A DNA stretch of 64,000 nucleotides, taken from assembly GCA_040904925.1 (NCBI GenBank), contig JBBDSP010000016.1, forward strand, positions 47,460-111,459, in the 5' to 3' direction. The translations under genes and the position numbers were made by a program. Below the pieces are notes generated by a model. It saw nothing but the letters and a program-made list of their open reading frames with translations, was not told where the DNA came from and did not search any database. Shown here piece after piece: positions 1-7,898 of the stretch. Within the stretch, counting starts at the first letter, position 1. Every line of letters starts with the position of its first letter. The DNA comes from Gracilimonas sp040904925. Its GTDB lineage: Bacteria > Bacteroidota > Rhodothermia > Balneolales > Balneolaceae.

Positions 1-429
1 TGCTTTCGTCGGAACCGTGATACCTGACATGTTTGTGAGTAAAGGATATTTTCGATGCCCACGGTCTATCAATACAGCAATCTCGATAGCTTCCGGATTA
101 TAGATGCTGCATAAAGCAGAGAGTGCATCAAACATCGTTTTACCTGAAAAAATTACGTCATCAACAAGTAATACAAATTTATCATTACAATCCGGAAGGG
201 GTGTTTCTGAACTGTTACCGCTCACTTCATACCTATGAACCGAGACATCCACGCCCATTAAATCAGCAATACTATCAGAAAGTTCCAAAGCCGTGGCATG
301 ACCTCTTTCATTCAACCCAATTATTACGAGATCTTTATCACTTCCCATCCGCTCCCATACCTGGATCGCAATACGATGCAGGGTACGTTGTATTCTTGGG
401 CGATCCATTAAAGTTATTTGTTTTTTCAT
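1..429 (-). CDS. pyrR: PyrR-type uracil phosphoribosyltransferase / pyrimidine regulator (partial)
   Basis: The reverse strand encodes 143 residues starting at an ATG at 429 and running off the window edge, so about 35-40 C-terminal residues are missing relative to the usual ~180. The PRPP-binding loop LLVDDVIFSGKT is at about residues 87-98, and LIDRGHRKYP (about 120-129) is the typical PyrR signature after it. PyrR proteins have uracil phosphoribosyltransferase activity and in many bacteria bind pyr mRNA leaders to attenuate pyrimidine genes; whether this copy regulates RNA cannot be seen here. It is divergent from the YtxH gene at 553, so the 430-552 gap should hold promoters for both directions. 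Identity is firm; the alternative, another type I phosphoribosyltransferase, is unlikely given the RGHR motif. Confidence 0.88.
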   Translation of the reverse strand, partial: MKKQITLMDRPRIQRTLHRIAIQVWERMGSDKDLVIIGLNERGHATALELSDSIADLMGVDVSVHRYEVSGNSSETPLPDCNDKFVLLVDDVIFSGKTMFDALSALCSIYNPEAIEIAVLIDRGHRKYPLLTNMSGITVPTKA

Positions 430-552
430 ACACTCATTTTAAATTCAAAAGAAGGTACTGTTTTCTGAACTTAGTGTTAAAAAAATAACAAAAATCAGTA
501 GTAATATTCGTATCTTAACAGTGTTAACCGCAGCGTAAAAAGAGGGAGTGTT

Positions 553-864
553 ATGAAAAAAGTAATTGGAACATTGATGGTAGGAGCTACTGCTTTTGCA
601 GGCGGCCTTGTAACAGGTTTATTACTGACTCCTAAATCCGGTAAAGAGAATATGCGCTGGGTTAAGGATCAGAGCAATGAAACGAAGCACTGGCTGGAAA
701 TGCAGGGCCACAAGCTAAAAGAAGATAGTGAAAAACGAATGGATCGTGTTTCACAAGGGATCAAAAAAACAGTCAGAGAAGCCTTGCCTGATTTGTACGA
801 AGCAACTGAAGATTTGAATTTTTCCGAGGAGGAAGAGATAGAAGAAATTACTAAACATGGATAA
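553..864 (+). CDS. YtxH domain-containing small membrane protein
   Basis: A 103-residue protein with one N-terminal membrane segment (about residues 4-26, rich in Gly and Ala), followed by the LLTPKSGKE motif typical of YtxH/gas-vesicle-like proteins, then a charged amphipathic helix (about 35-85) and an acidic tail. YtxH proteins are membrane-anchored, often stress- or envelope-associated, without a defined reaction. A GAGG-type ribosome site lies just before the ATG. Its 3' end overlaps the start of the DUF2851 gene by 8 bases, so the two are probably translationally coupled. Confidence 0.75.
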   Translation: MKKVIGTLMVGATAFAGGLVTGLLLTPKSGKENMRWVKDQSNETKHWLEMQGHKLKEDSEKRMDRVSQGIKKTVREALPDLYEATEDLNFSEEEEIEEITKHG

Positions 865-2026
865 TTCTGAGTTTCAACATTCAGAAGCCTTTTTGCAGTG
901 GATATGGGAGAATCTGCTTTTCGATTTCACTTCATTACAAACTACATGTGGCAAATCCCTAAGGATTTCAGATCCCGGAAAATTAAACAGTACAGATGGT
1001 CCCGATTTTAAGCAGGCTGTTATAGAGGTTGGAGATATTACCTGGCACGGAAATGTGGAAATACATGTCCGAAGCGAGGGGTGGGTTAACCACGGCCATC
1101 ATGAAGATCCCAATTTCAATACTGTAGTATTGCATGTATTCACTGATGATGAAGGAATTCCGGCTCAAACACAAAACGGAAGCACGCCTTATTCTTTAAA
1201 TCTCCGTCCTTATCTTTCGAAAGAGCTGAGGTTCTTTCTTAAAAGCTTTGAACAACCATCAGGGTTGCCTTGTGCATCGGGGCTTAGTTTTATTTCTGAA
1301 GAGGCTTTTCACGATCAAATTGAAAAAGCTCACCTTGAATATTTTGAGAAAAAGTCGAATGATTTTTTGCAATTTTATGACCCTGAATTACTTCCTTCAA
1401 AAGCCTGGAAGAAGGCATTAATAATATCGTTATGGGATGGGCTGGGGATTACGCACAATCGGGAGGCGATGCGGGAAACGGCAAAGCGGTTTTTGCAAAG
1501 CATGCCCGGATTTTCAGCTGATGAAGGTGAGACCAGGAATGCATTAGACATTGCAGGATTTGAAGCAAATAGCTCTGATATTAGATGGAACTTGAAATCT
1601 GTTCGGCCCGCAAGTCACCCCATTAATAGAATAAAAGAAGCCGTTAAATTAACATCACTAGTCGTAAATGAGCCGTTGGAAAATATCCTCTCACTAAAAG
1701 CAACAGAAAAGTGGGATGACTGGGTTCAAAAAGCCTCACTTACAAACTCTTCACGCATTGAAATTTTGTTCGGTACTGTGTTTTTACCTTCACTATATGT
1801 TCTGGGAAATTTATTTGCTCATCAAAGCCTTTCACAGAAGGTGCTCTCAGAGTGGAGAGTTTTAAAAACACCGATTCCTCCATCTTTGCTTAAAAGGTTC
1901 CATACTTTAAAGCTGAATACTACGTCATATCGTAAGAAACTGGGTGCTATCCATCAATTAAAATCATATTGTGGTCCGGTCCGGTGCTCTGAATGTTTTG
2001 TACTAAAAAATGCGATTGAGTCTTGA
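857..2026 (+). CDS. DUF2851 family protein
   Basis: This 389-residue soluble protein matches the DUF2851 family, widespread in Bacteroidota and relatives. The conserved N-terminal block includes GPDFKQAVIEVGDITWHGNVEIHV (described here as about residues 48-72), followed by HHEDPNFNTVVLHV-type sequence. The C-terminus has a Cys-rich ending with CGPVRCSEC, a possible metal-binding site. The family has no established function; the Asp/Glu/His-rich N-terminal block recalls metal-dependent enzymes, but that is inference. It overlaps the YtxH gene by 8 bases, suggesting one transcript. No signal peptide or membrane segment is visible. Length is normal for the family. Confidence 0.75.
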   Translation: MDNSEFQHSEAFLQWIWENLLFDFTSLQTTCGKSLRISDPGKLNSTDGPDFKQAVIEVGDITWHGNVEIHVRSEGWVNHGHHEDPNFNTVVLHVFTDDEGIPAQTQNGSTPYSLNLRPYLSKELRFFLKSFEQPSGLPCASGLSFISEEAFHDQIEKAHLEYFEKKSNDFLQFYDPELLPSKAWKKALIISLWDGLGITHNREAMRETAKRFLQSMPGFSADEGETRNALDIAGFEANSSDIRWNLKSVRPASHPINRIKEAVKLTSLVVNEPLENILSLKATEKWDDWVQKASLTNSSRIEILFGTVFLPSLYVLGNLFAHQSLSQKVLSEWRVLKTPIPPSLLKRFHTLKLNTTSYRKKLGAIHQLKSYCGPVRCSECFVLKNAIES

Positions 2027-2053
2027 TTGCTTTTAAAGTGATTTCTATCTTTG
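2023..2053 (+). promoter_or_regulatory. Bacteroidota-type promoter for tRNA-Gln
   Basis: TATCTTTG at 2046-2053 matches the TAnnTTTG -7 element of Bacteroidota, with a TTG at 2023-2025 about 20 bases upstream as the -33 element. It lies about 22 bases before the tRNA, the expected distance for a short 5' leader. Assignment is by pattern only. Confidence 0.5.
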
Positions 2054-2074
2054 GAGTCTGTCAATGACATGAAT

Positions 2075-2145
2075 TGCCCGGTCGTCTAATGGCAGGACAC
2101 CTGGTTTTGGTCCAGGCAGTGGGGGTTCGAATCCTCCCCGGGCAA
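2075..2145 (+). tRNA. tRNA-Gln (anticodon UUG)
   Basis: The sequence folds as a complete cloverleaf. Acceptor arms TGCCCGG (2075-2081) and CCGGGCA (2138-2144) pair fully, and 2145 is the discriminator. The anticodon stem CCTGG/CCAGG (2100-2104 and 2112-2116) encloses a seven-base loop with TTG at 2107-2109, which reads Gln codons. The T arm contains GGTTCGAATCC. CCA is not encoded. A promoter precedes it and an intrinsic terminator follows, so it is probably a monocistronic unit. Confidence 0.97.
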
Positions 2146-2156
2146 CATAAATTTCT

Positions 2157-2184
2157 AAAGGATGACTATTAGGCCATCCTTTTT
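2157..2184 (+). terminator. Intrinsic terminator after tRNA-Gln
   Basis: Stem AAAGGATG (2157-2164) pairs with CATCCTTT (2175-2182) around a ten-base loop, and a T run follows to 2184. It ends the tRNA transcript before prs. Confidence 0.8.
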
Positions 2185-2250
2185 GTTTATTGGTCAGCAA
2201 TTTATTGATGACATTTTCATTGTTTTAACCTGAATTGAAAGGTCCGCAAC

Positions 2251-3183
2251 GTGGATACTCCCCTGGCGATATTTTCCGGTACAAGTAACCCGGCTTTAGC
2301 AAGAGCAATTGCTGAGGAATATGGTACATCATTGGGAGAGCTGACGATCAAAAAATTCTCTGATGGTGAGCAGTATGTTAAATACGAGCAAAGCATAAGG
2401 GGAGAAGATATTTTTGTGATCCAGTCCACACCGCCTCCTGGTGATAACATTATTGAATTATTGCTTTTACTGGATGCAGCTAAAAGAGCTTCAGTCAAAA
2501 GGGTTACGGCAGTGATACCGTATTTTGGATATGCCCGTCAGGATCGTAAAGATCAGCCGCGGGTTTCCATTGGATCTAAACTGATGGCTAATTTATTAGT
2601 GAAGGCTGGAGCTGATCGCATATTAACTATGGATCTGCATGCTGCCCAGATACAAGGATTTTTTGATATCCCGCTTGATCATTTATATGCAAGCCGGGCT
2701 TTTATTGATCACTTTACCTCCAATCCTATTGACAATTTGGTTGTTGTAGCTCCTGATGTAGGAAGCCTGAAAATGGCTCGTGCCTACTCTAAAAAATTAG
2801 GAGCAAGTTTGGCCTTTATTGATAAAAGAAGGCCAAAAGCCAATGAGTCAGAGATCATGAATCTGATTGGTGAGGTAGAAGGAAAGAATGTGTTAATAGT
2901 CGATGATTTGATCGACACCGCCGGAACATTGACGAATGCAGCTGCCGCTTTAAAAGAAAGAGGCGCGTTAAACATTATCGCAATTTGTACACACCCGATT
3001 TTATCGGGTCCGGCATTTCAGCGAATCGAAGATTCGCCAATTGACGAGTTGTTAGTAACAGATACGGTTCAGCTTCGCCAGCCTTCTGAAAAGATTAAGG
3101 TATTGAGCATTGCGAATATTTTTGCTGAAGCTATACAACGCATACATACTAACGACACTATCAGTGCACTGTTTGATAATTAA
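2251..3183 (+). CDS. prs: Ribose-phosphate pyrophosphokinase
   Basis: Makes PRPP from ribose 5-phosphate and ATP, the precursor of nucleotides, histidine and tryptophan. The 310-residue protein has normal length. Visible signatures are the flexible-loop region YARQDRKDQPRVSIGSK (about 94-110), the PRPP synthase signature DLHAAQIQGFF (128-138) and the PRPP-binding loop VLIVDDLIDTAGT (214-226). The reading frame begins with GTG at 2251; the next in-frame region already holds conserved N-terminal sequence (LAIFSGTSNPALA), so this start is preferred. It is followed by rplY after 18 bases and then pth, the common prs-rplY-pth cluster. Confidence 0.97.
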   Translation: MDTPLAIFSGTSNPALARAIAEEYGTSLGELTIKKFSDGEQYVKYEQSIRGEDIFVIQSTPPPGDNIIELLLLLDAAKRASVKRVTAVIPYFGYARQDRKDQPRVSIGSKLMANLLVKAGADRILTMDLHAAQIQGFFDIPLDHLYASRAFIDHFTSNPIDNLVVVAPDVGSLKMARAYSKKLGASLAFIDKRRPKANESEIMNLIGEVEGKNVLIVDDLIDTAGTLTNAAAALKERGALNIIAICTHPILSGPAFQRIEDSPIDELLVTDTVQLRQPSEKIKVLSIANIFAEAIQRIHTNDTISALFDN

Positions 3184-3201
3184 GATTAAGGTAAACGCAT
3201 T

Positions 3202-3924
3202 ATGGCAAACCCAGAATTAGTAAAACTAGAAGGCAAGAAAAGAGAGACCACCAGACAAGCAAATAGAGCGCTTAGAGAAGAACTGCGTGTTCCTGCTGTT
3301 CTTTATGGTCCTGATGTTGACGAAAACATTCATTTTTCCATCGATGAACTTGAATTGGAAAAAATTCTCAGAAAGCCACAAACAAAGCTTCAGGAATTAA
3401 CGGTTGATGGAAAGACTTACAAAACCCTTCTGAAAAGAACAGAATTTGATCCTGTAACGGATCGTCCGGTTCATGCAGATTTTTATGTTCTCTCTGACAA
3501 GAAGAAAGTAACACTCCGTGTTCCAATTAAAATTTCAGGAAACGCAAAAGGAGTAGTTGAAAACGGTGGTCGTGTATTTAAGCCGATGAACTTTATTCGC
3601 ATTCGTGTACTTCCTTCTGCGATTCCTGCTGAATTTGAGATTGATATTTCTCCACTTGAGATCGGACAGTCATTCCATATCTCGGATCTTGATCTTGAAG
3701 GTATTATTCCTTTGGATGATATGAGCCGAACTATTGTAACTATTCGTCCTCCAAAAGGAGCTGACTTCCTCGAAAATCTTGTATCCGGCGTTGTCGACGA
3801 TACAGCAGAAGAAGCGGTTGCTGAAGGCGAAGAAGTTGCTGAAGGTGAAGAGCTCGCTGAAGGTGAAGAAGCTGCTGAAGGCGAAGAAGGAGATGATTCT
3901 TCTGACGACAAATCAGAAGGATAA
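3202..3924 (+). CDS. rplY: 50S ribosomal protein L25/Ctc with acidic repeat tail
   Basis: A long-form L25 (240 residues): the 5S rRNA-binding domain occupies about 1-95 and the TL5/Ctc C-terminal beta domain about 96-185. The last 50 residues are an acidic tail built from a five-residue unit of the form AEGEE, repeated about four to five times and encoded by near-identical 15-base units (about 3810-3885). Such tails occur in the Ctc group but their length varies. L25 binds 5S rRNA at the central protuberance. It lies 18 bases after prs and 44 bases before pth, so the three genes are probably one operon. Confidence 0.95.
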   Translation: MANPELVKLEGKKRETTRQANRALREELRVPAVLYGPDVDENIHFSIDELELEKILRKPQTKLQELTVDGKTYKTLLKRTEFDPVTDRPVHADFYVLSDKKKVTLRVPIKISGNAKGVVENGGRVFKPMNFIRIRVLPSAIPAEFEIDISPLEIGQSFHISDLDLEGIIPLDDMSRTIVTIRPPKGADFLENLVSGVVDDTAEEAVAEGEEVAEGEELAEGEEAAEGEEGDDSSDDKSEG

Positions 3925-3968
3925 TCCTTTTATAATTACGGAAAGTTGTAACGCAATCTCCCTCTGAC

Positions 3969-4526
3969 ATGTCCCTTATTATTGGATTAGGAAATATCGG
4001 ACAAGAATATGAGGGGACTCGTCACAACATTGGATTTGAAGTGGTTGACGCAATAGCTGAAACTCTTTCTACAACATTTGGCCCGGGTGACGGGCCATTT
4101 GTGGTTGCAGAGGGCAGGCACAGGGGGCGAAATGTGGTGCTCATTAAGCCAACTACGTACATGAATAAAAGTGGTATCGCGGTACGAAAAGCCCTTACAA
4201 AGTATAAAACAGATATAGATCATTGCCTTATTGTTTATGACGACCTCAACCTTGATGTTGGTGATGTCAGGTTGAAATCACAAGGCAGTGCCGGTGGCCA
4301 TAATGGAATTGCCAATATAATCGCAGAGCTTGGAACACGTGAGTTTCCGAGACTGCGATTTGGTATCGGGAATGATTTCCCAAGAGGCCGTCAGGTAGAT
4401 TTTGTTCTTTCACCATTCAAAAATTCAGATCAAAAGTATTTGGAAGAAGGCATACAAAAAGCCCATGATGCATCCCTGAATTTTGCAAGGGAAGGCATCG
4501 TAAAAGCCATGAATAATTTTAATTAA
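3969..4526 (+). CDS. pth: Peptidyl-tRNA hydrolase
   Basis: Releases tRNA from prematurely dropped peptidyl-tRNA. The 185-residue length is normal. The catalytic region GLGNIGQEYEGTRHNIGF (residues 6-23) contains Asn9 and the catalytic His19; YDDLNLDVG with the catalytic-site Asp and GSAGGHNGIANII follow at about 90-118. All expected active-site residues are present. It is third in the prs-rplY-pth cluster, which joins nucleotide supply to translation, as in many bacteria. Confidence 0.97.
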   Translation: MSLIIGLGNIGQEYEGTRHNIGFEVVDAIAETLSTTFGPGDGPFVVAEGRHRGRNVVLIKPTTYMNKSGIAVRKALTKYKTDIDHCLIVYDDLNLDVGDVRLKSQGSAGGHNGIANIIAELGTREFPRLRFGIGNDFPRGRQVDFVLSPFKNSDQKYLEEGIQKAHDASLNFAREGIVKAMNNFN

Positions 4527-4589
4527 TGAATACTGCCAAGGATAATATTTGGTGGAATTAACAAAACATAAACTAACGAACGGGAAACA

Positions 4590-6815
4590 ATGCAAACTAT
4601 AGTCTATTTAATACCGGTGGCAGGAGTAATTGCACTCCTTTACACCATTTTTAAGTCCTCCTGGGTATCGAAACAGGAAATTGGAACCGAGCGCATGGAG
4701 CGTATCAGCAAGAGTATTGCTAGTGGCGCCATGGCCTTCCTAAAAGCTGAATACAGAGTACTCTCAATATTTGTACTTGTTGTTGCGGTAATACTTGCCT
4801 TGAGTGCTGACCCAACTACCTCTAGCTGGATGGTTGCCATTTCATTCATTATAGGTGCTTTCTGTTCCGGATTAGCTGGATTTATAGGCATGAAAGTAGC
4901 AACAAAAGCAAATGTAAGAACAACTCATGCCGCTCGTTCCAGTCTTGGTAAAGGACTTGAAGTTGCTTTTGCCGGTGGTTCTGTGATGGGATTAGCTGTT
5001 GTTGGCCTAGGTGTTCTTGGCTTAAGTGTATTATTTATCGTTTTTGGGAATGTATTTGGACTTGAAGGCGCAGGTGCGGTAAATAAAGTGTTGGCCGTTG
5101 TAACCGGATTTTCATTTGGTGCTTCTTCAATTGCACTTTTTGCCCGTGTTGGTGGCGGTATCTACACTAAAGCTGCCGATGTTGGTGCCGACCTTGTAGG
5201 TAAAGTAGAAGCCGGTATTCCTGAAGATCACCCATTAAACCCTGCTACTATTGCAGATAACGTAGGAGATAATGTAGGTGATGTTGCCGGAATGGGTGCA
5301 GACCTTTTCGAATCTTATGTAGGTTCTATTATTGGTACAATGGTATTGGGTGCTGCTTTTATCGCAGGTGCCACTGTCGAGGGAGCTGCCTGGGCTGATT
5401 CTTTTAATGGCTTATCTGCTGTAATTCTTCCTCTTGTTCTTGCAGGTGTTGGAATTTTGACTTCCATTTTTGGAACCTTCTTTGTACGTGTTAAAGATGG
5501 TGGTGATCCACAAAAAGCACTGAACCTTGGTGAGTTTCTGTCTGCAGCTATCATGCTTGTAGCTTCCTTTTTTATTATCACATGGATGCTTCCTGAAACA
5601 TGGATGTTCAATGGTGAGACATACACAAGTACCGGAGTTTTCTGGGCTACTATATTTGGACTTGCTGCCGGACTTGGTATTGGCTTGATAACAGAGCATT
5701 ACACCGGAACAGGAACAAAGCCGGTTTGGTCTATTGTGAAGCAGTCTGTTACCGGATCTGCAACAAATATCATTGCCGGACTTGGTGTTGGTATGATCTC
5801 AACTGCGATCCCTATTCTTATTATTGCAGTGGCGATTATCGGAGCCTATGAATTTGCAGGACTTTACGGTATTGCGATTGCTGCAGTTGGAATGCTTTCT
5901 AATACAGGTATTCAGTTAGCGGTTGATGCCTACGGACCAATTTCTGATAACGCGGGCGGTATTGCTGAAATGGCTGAACTTCCCGGAGAAGTACGTGAAC
6001 GTACCGATAAGCTTGATGCGGTAGGTAATACAACTGCTGCTATTGGTAAAGGTTTCGCGATCGGTTCTGCGGCCTTGACAGCTCTTGCTCTTTTTGCTGC
6101 TTTCATTACGGCTTTTGAAGCTGTAAATCCCGGAGTAGAAGTAATTATCAGTGTAACCAATCCTTCTGTAATGGCATCATTATTTGTAGGAGCTATGTTA
6201 CCATTCTTGTTCTCTGCTCTTTCTATGAATGCAGTTGGTCGTGCCGCCATGAGTATGATCGAAGAAGTTCGTCGTCAGTTCCGTGATATTCCTGAATTGA
6301 CAAAAGCTCTTGCAGCTATGAACCGCAATGAAGGCAAGAAATTAGCAGACTGGTCTGACGAAGATCGTACTACTTTTGAAGCTGCTGACGGTAAAGCTGA
6401 ATATGAAAAATGTGTTGAGATCTCTACACAAGCATCGATTCGTGAAATGGTAGTTCCCGGACTTCTGGCTGTAATTGTTCCCGTACTATTCGGCTTTGTT
6501 CCAGGATTTATTAGCGAGAGCCCAACACTTGGAGCTGAAATGCTTGGTGGACTTCTTGCAGGTGTAACGTCTGCAGGTGTTCTTATGGCACTTTTCCAGT
6601 CAAATGCCGGTGGTGCATGGGATAACGCCAAGAAGATGATCGAAGAAGGCGTGACCATCGACGGTAAAGAATACGGCAAAGGCTCTGAGCCTCACAAAGC
6701 CGGTGTTGTTGGTGATACTGTGGGTGATCCGTTCAAAGATACCTCCGGTCCTTCACTGAACATCCTGCTTAAGCTGATGTCTGTTGTAGCTCTTGTAATT
6801 GCTACTATGATCTAA
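4590..6815 (+). CDS. hppA: Membrane-bound ion-pumping pyrophosphatase (K+-dependent type)
   Basis: A 741-residue integral membrane protein with about 15-16 hydrophobic segments that couples PPi hydrolysis to Na+ or H+ export. The PPi site is clear: DVGADLVGKVEAGIPEDHP (around residue 190) and DNVGDNVGDVAGMGADLFES just after, plus DNAGGIAEMAELP near 460 and GDTVGDPFKDTSGPSLN near the C-terminus. The motif GNTTAAIGKG carries Ala at the position that separates K+-dependent from K+-independent enzymes (the latter have GNTTKA), so K+ dependence is expected. Na+ versus H+ specificity cannot be settled by eye; Na+ is plausible given the other Na+-coupled carriers nearby. A strong terminator follows. 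Confidence 0.95.
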   Translation: MQTIVYLIPVAGVIALLYTIFKSSWVSKQEIGTERMERISKSIASGAMAFLKAEYRVLSIFVLVVAVILALSADPTTSSWMVAISFIIGAFCSGLAGFIGMKVATKANVRTTHAARSSLGKGLEVAFAGGSVMGLAVVGLGVLGLSVLFIVFGNVFGLEGAGAVNKVLAVVTGFSFGASSIALFARVGGGIYTKAADVGADLVGKVEAGIPEDHPLNPATIADNVGDNVGDVAGMGADLFESYVGSIIGTMVLGAAFIAGATVEGAAWADSFNGLSAVILPLVLAGVGILTSIFGTFFVRVKDGGDPQKALNLGEFLSAAIMLVASFFIITWMLPETWMFNGETYTSTGVFWATIFGLAAGLGIGLITEHYTGTGTKPVWSIVKQSVTGSATNIIAGLGVGMISTAIPILIIAVAIIGAYEFAGLYGIAIAAVGMLSNTGIQLAVDAYGPISDNAGGIAEMAELPGEVRERTDKLDAVGNTTAAIGKGFAIGSAALTALALFAAFITAFEAVNPGVEVIISVTNPSVMASLFVGAMLPFLFSALSMNAVGRAAMSMIEEVRRQFRDIPELTKALAAMNRNEGKKLADWSDEDRTTFEAADGKAEYEKCVEISTQASIREMVVPGLLAVIVPVLFGFVPGFISESPTLGAEMLGGLLAGVTSAGVLMALFQSNAGGAWDNAKKMIEEGVTIDGKEYGKGSEPHKAGVVGDTVGDPFKDTSGPSLNILLKLMSVVALVIATMI

Positions 6816-6840
6816 AGCTTACACAGCTAAGAAAAGAATT

Positions 6841-6877
6841 AAAAACCCTGCACATAACTTATGTGCAGGGTTTTTTT
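6841..6877. terminator. Bidirectional intrinsic terminator
   Basis: A perfect 10-bp stem, CCCTGCACAT (6846-6855) with ATGTGCAGGG (6861-6870), has a five-base loop, seven T on the + side and five A before it. It can end both hppA transcription and the convergent small gene at 6884-7129. Confidence 0.9.
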
Positions 6878-6883
6878 ATAGCT

Positions 6884-7129
6884 TCAATTTTGAAAAAGAG
6901 TTGACCAAAATTCATCTCCGAATTTCCACGCCAGCCAGGTAAAAGATGCTACTCCAAATGCCAAAGCGATCCAGGTATAGGTCTCAACTTCATCGAAGCC
7001 ATATCTGAATATTTGGGTCCCGGATAAACCGAAGAATATCAGTCCAAAAAGAAGCCCGAATAAACCGTGAATGCGTTTTCTTGTTGTATTTTTTTTGTGC
7101 TCTTCTTCTGTAGGTACTTTAATTTTCAT
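6884..7129 (-). CDS. Small two-helix membrane protein, unknown
   Basis: An 81-residue protein not assigned to a family. The N-terminus is charged (KVPTEEEHKKNTTRKR), followed by two hydrophobic segments at about residues 22-40 and 50-68 joined by a polar linker with Asp and Glu. The Trp/Phe-rich C-terminus ends GDEFWSTLFQN. The start ATG at 7129 has an upstream spacer of about 80 bases shared with the divergent DJ-1-like gene. The gene ends directly at the bidirectional terminator, which supports it being expressed. No functional claim is made. Confidence 0.6.
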   Translation of the reverse strand: MKIKVPTEEEHKKNTTRKRIHGLFGLLFGLIFFGLSGTQIFRYGFDEVETYTWIALAFGVASFTWLAWKFGDEFWSTLFQN

Positions 7130-7208
7130 AGGTTAAAATCTACAAAAGAACCTTTTAAACCTGAAATTCATTGTAGTAATACAATCGCAATAAAAAAGGA
7201 GTACAATT

Positions 7209-7793
7209 ATGGCAGCTAAAAAAATATTAATGATCGTTGGAGATTACGGAGAAGACCTTGAGATCATGGTGCCCTTTCAGGCACTGCAGATGGTCGGGCA
7301 TGAAGTTCATGCAGTTTGTCCCGACAAGAAAAAGGGAGATACCTGTCCAACGGCTGTGCACGATTTCGTAGGCGATCAAACTTACAAAGAACTACAGGGG
7401 CATAATTTCACCCTGAATCATGATTTTGACAAAGCCGATCCTTCCGATTACGATGCGTTGGTGCTGCCCGGCGGTCGGGCACCGGAATATCTTCGATTAA
7501 ATGATGAAGTAATCTCAAAAGTGAAGCATTTTCTGGATGAAGATAAACCTATCGCAGCCATCTGCCACGGATTACAGATCTTTGCCAGAACAGGCGGAAT
7601 TGAAGGGAAGAAATTGACAGCCTATCCTGCATGCGGACCTGAAATGGAAGCCTGCGGAGCTAACTATAAAGAAGTGGCACCAACCGAGGCGGTAGTAGAT
7701 GGCAATCTTGTAACCTCTCCTGCATGGCCTGGACACCAAAAATGGCTGGCTGAGTTCCTGAAAGTATTAGGAACCGAGATCACACATAATTAA
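7209..7793 (+). CDS. DJ-1/PfpI family protein
   Basis: A 194-residue class I glutamine amidotransferase-like protein. The nucleophile elbow AAICHGLQIF places Cys119-His120 in the usual position, and a conserved Glu (about residue 15, GDYGEDLE) completes the DJ-1 type site. LVLPGGRAPEYLR at about 85-95 and the TAYPACGPEMEACGANY region are typical of PfpI/YhbO-like proteins. Members act as proteases, glyoxalases or deglycases; activity here cannot be chosen from sequence alone. AAAGGAG lies eight bases before the ATG. It is divergent from the small membrane protein. Confidence 0.85.
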   Translation: MAAKKILMIVGDYGEDLEIMVPFQALQMVGHEVHAVCPDKKKGDTCPTAVHDFVGDQTYKELQGHNFTLNHDFDKADPSDYDALVLPGGRAPEYLRLNDEVISKVKHFLDEDKPIAAICHGLQIFARTGGIEGKKLTAYPACGPEMEACGANYKEVAPTEAVVDGNLVTSPAWPGHQKWLAEFLKVLGTEITHN

Positions 7794-7803
7794 TCCTGAC
7801 TCC

Positions 7804-7844
7804 GCTCCAACGCAGAGCGTAGGAGCGAGGTAAAGCGTAGGAGC
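7804..7844. repeat. REP-like palindrome, family 'GCTCCAACGC'
   Basis: GCTCCAACGC (7804-7813) and GCGTAGGAGC (7817-7826) form a hairpin with one mismatch around AGA, and the right half recurs at 7835-7844. A second copy of the same hairpin is at 26649-26671. It is in the 3' spacer between convergent genes. It resembles extragenic palindromes with an ACGCAGAGC core, seen again at 32234-32258. Confidence 0.6.
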
Positions 7845-7862
7845 GAGATGGGTAGCCCTGTT

Positions 7863-7898
7863 ATTTAAAATTTAACATTATACCATTTAAAATTACTT
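7863..7898. repeat. Heptad-word array
   Basis: Five consecutive units ATTTAAA, ATTTAAC, ATTATACC, ATTTAAA, ATTACTT show a 7-nt period with one 8-nt unit. The array overlaps the stop codon of the convergent aldehyde dehydrogenase gene (7897-7899). The same words recur at 19277-19312. Confidence 0.55.

Noticed and set aside
123..488. Forward open frame of 121 codons
   Set aside because: It lies antisense to pyrR, whose PRPP loop and RGHR motif are clear on the other strand.
3483..3911. Reverse open frame rich in Ser/Ala/Pro
   Set aside because: Antisense of the L25 gene; its repeats only mirror the AEGEE tail codons.
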